From positions 1 to 16,735 of the forward strand of contig JAJFMO010000012.1 of NCBI GenBank assembly GCA_020697475.1: 16,735 nt of DNA, in the 5' to 3' direction. The stretch is from Paenibacillaceae bacterium. GTDB taxonomy: Bacteria; Bacillota; Bacilli; Paenibacillales; NBRC-103111. The position numbers were made by a program, and so were the translations under genes. This document shows, one piece after another, positions 14,674 to 16,735 of the stretch. The number at the start of each line of letters is the position of its first letter. Within the stretch, counting starts at the first letter, position 1. The notes below the pieces were generated by a model. That model was not told the origin of the DNA, ran no database searches, and saw only the letters and a program-made list of their open reading frames with translations.

Positions 14674-16735
14674 ATGTCCAAATACTTGATGAGATTAACC
14701 CTGTTCAGCTTGTCCATATCCGTCTTGCCCACCATCTTCCTGGGGATCTCTGCCTATGCCATCTCCTCCTCGAGCATCCTCGATAAAGTGACCAAAAGTA
14801 ACGAGCAGTTGCTTTCCCAGACGGAAATTACGATCGAACAAAATATAAGAATCGTAGACCGCACGATTAACCAGTTCACCAATCTGCCTATCATTAACTC
14901 GCTTAACAATATGCCGCTAAATGTAAGCGGTTTTCAAACGATACACGACACCAATTCCATCTTGACGAGCGGCAATTAGAGCAATACAACGCCTTAAAAA
15001 ACAAATTGACGCAAAATCCTTCCTTGATGCTCGAAAACAATTCGCAAACCGGGTTGCCGGTAACCGACTTGCCGAAAGGCATCTTGTTCATTCGCACCAT
15101 CCCGCTTTACTTCAATCATTCGGACGGATTAATCATCGTCAAGATCAGCTACGACAAAATAAAGAACTGGATTGCTAACTCGCAAAACCTGGGTACGTTG
15201 TTTATACTAAACGATCAAATGCAAATCGTCGCTTCCAATTCCGATCAAATTTCGGATCGTCAATTTCCATTCCCCCCCGGAATCACGGATTTAAAACAGA
15301 AATCTGGTTACTTTAAAGCCGAATTCCAAGGGAACAAAGTTTACATGTTTATGAAAAAATCCGATTACACCAACTGGACTTACCTTTCAGTCGTCCCGAC
15401 CGGGCTTGTCCAGAAAGACAGCCACTGGATCGGCCTGATCACCTTTTTAATCGGGTTGTTCGTCACGATCATTCTGATTATTTTATCTTTCACAGGTTCG
15501 CGAAAGTTATATTCTCCTATTGATAAGATCTACCGCTCCCTGCAAGAAGGGAAAAATACATTCCGCGGCTTCAACGAACTGGAATTTGTCGAACGGGTTA
15601 TGCGAAATATGAAGCATCAGATTATGGCACAAGGCAGGGACTTGAAAAAATATTATGTGTTTCAATTGCTGCATAGCGGAATTACTCAACACGAAATCCA
15701 GGAGAAGATCCTGGGAAATCACCCTGATCTCCACCACCGCAACAAGTACATCGTTATCGTGACTCAGATTAATACGTTGAATAAATCGCGTTTTCACGAA
15801 AGCGACCGAGAGCTGCTGTTGTTTGCCATGATGAATATTTTGGAAGAAACCATTCCAGACGCCATTCGCTTGTCTCCAGTTGTGATCAATCAATCGATGG
15901 CTTGTGTGATGGGATTGGAAAACCGCTCGGACGAGGAAGATAAGAAGACCGTACTTGTTTATGTTCAAACCGCGATGAATAAAATCAAGCAATATGTGGG
16001 GATCCCGGTCAGTGCGGGAATCAGCAGGCCTGTTGGCGATTTGAGCCAGGCTCCCTATGCGCTTGAAGAAGCAATGAACGCCCTTAATTACAGAGTGAAA
16101 TTCGGAAATGAATCGCTCATGTTCATTGAGGATGTCGAGCCCTCATCCCATCAATTCAACCCCGTCAGATTTCCCGAGCAACTGTCCAGGCAGTTGCTTG
16201 ACGCTATAAAATTGAACGATCAGGCGACCATTGATCGCTCACTGAAAGAAATTATTCAATGCGTCTTGCAAAATCAGGATATTCATTTTACTGATTACTA
16301 CACGATCCTGATGCGCTTGTTGAGCCATATCATCCACTTGCATCAGCCCGACAACGAGAACGCCACCTTAATCCTCAACGGGAAATCATTGCCGCGGGAA
16401 TTAATGGACTTGAAGACTTCCTCCGAAATCGAGAAATGGTTCAAAGAGCGCGTGATCGCACCGGTTATTCAATTTATCCAGGAGAAAAACGACCGTCATT
16501 CGTTTCACATTACTGAGCAAATTATCCATTTGATTGAGTCCGAGCAAGAACCGACGCTGGATTCCATCAGTCTGAAGCTGAATTATTCGCCGGTTTACCT
16601 TGGGCAAATCTTTCGCAAGGAGAAAGGAATCAGTTTCTCGGAGTATATTAAATCGCATTCCATCAACAGGGCAATGGAGCTCCTGCAGAATACAAATCAA
16701 AGCATCCAGGAAATCTCCGTCCAGTTAAACTACAG
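14674..16735 (+). pseudogene. AraC-family membrane-anchored sensor/regulator, frameshifted and cut by the window edge
   Basis: The gene encodes a transmembrane AraC-type regulator. The first frame (ATG 14674) gives 101 residues: a membrane segment at about 7-30 (LFSLSISVLPTIFLGISAYA) and the start of an extracellular sensor domain, ending at TAG 14977-14979. The next frame is open from 14907 to the right edge and continues the protein as LDERQLEQYNALKNKL, ILFIRTIPLY, a second membrane segment (about 15430-15495), a cytoplasmic linker, and an AraC DNA-binding domain (SISLKLNYSPVYLGQIFRKE, first helix-turn-helix; QEISVQLNY, start of the second). The frames join near 14950-14980 by loss of one base; compared with relatives the sensor also seems to lack some residues there. 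Such proteins sense a sugar or its binding protein outside and activate the adjacent transporter genes. It may be inactive, or the shift may be a sequence error. Confidence 0.85.

Noticed and set aside
15507..15992. Open frame of 161 codons on the minus strand.
   Set aside because: It overlaps the continuous regulator coding frame, which has recognisable domains; antisense shadow.
1..16735. CRISPR array, rRNA, tRNA genes, intact insertion sequence or phage genes.
   Set aside because: No regularly spaced repeats, RNA-gene signatures or transposase and phage frames are recognisable in the window.

Overview
The window looks like a polysaccharide-utilisation region from a Bacillota genome of Paenibacillus type. 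The support for this is strong AGGAGG ribosome-binding sites, lipoprotein sugar-binding proteins, Lpl-type permeases without their own ATPase, and a membrane-anchored AraC-family regulator divergent from the transporter. This taxonomic placement is inferred from gene style; no marker gene is present.

Layout, read in the direction of transcription (minus strand, right to left). A divergent AraC-type sensor/regulator (14674 to the right edge, plus strand) faces a transporter unit: LplB-like permease (13474-14418), second permease (12604-13473) and LplA-like lipoprotein (11026-12558). The same unit appears to continue into a sulfatase (9590-11008), a family 4 glycosidase split by a frameshift (8188-9559) and a 1136-residue secreted double beta-helix protein with two near-identical C-terminal modules (4513-7923). 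It ends at a hairpin terminator (4463-4495). A second unit starts in the 4196-4460 gap with a sulfatase paralogue (2768-4195), the wreck of a second family 4 glycosidase (1718-2695), a second sugar-binding lipoprotein of a different type (278-1627), and the first 87 codons of a second beta-helix protein that runs off the left edge (1-263).

The two units therefore repeat the order sulfatase, GH4, beta-helix protein. The two sulfatases are roughly 70% identical and the beta-helix proteins share their N-termini, so this is a duplicated cassette. The upstream regions of both units share a 19-bp inverted repeat (TGATTA-N7-TAATCA) and a second shared 13-mer (TTGCCAGATGATT), which points to co-regulation, possibly by the divergent AraC protein.

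Working model (inference): the secreted beta-helix proteins cut a sulfated glycan outside the cell, lipoproteins and permeases import the oligosaccharides, cytoplasmic sulfatases (no signal peptide visible) remove sulfate, and GH4 enzymes split the sugars. The substrate cannot be read from the sequence. Three genes carry disruptions (both GH4 genes and the regulator), so the locus is either decaying or contains local sequence errors. The first GH4 has too many independent lesions to be an error.
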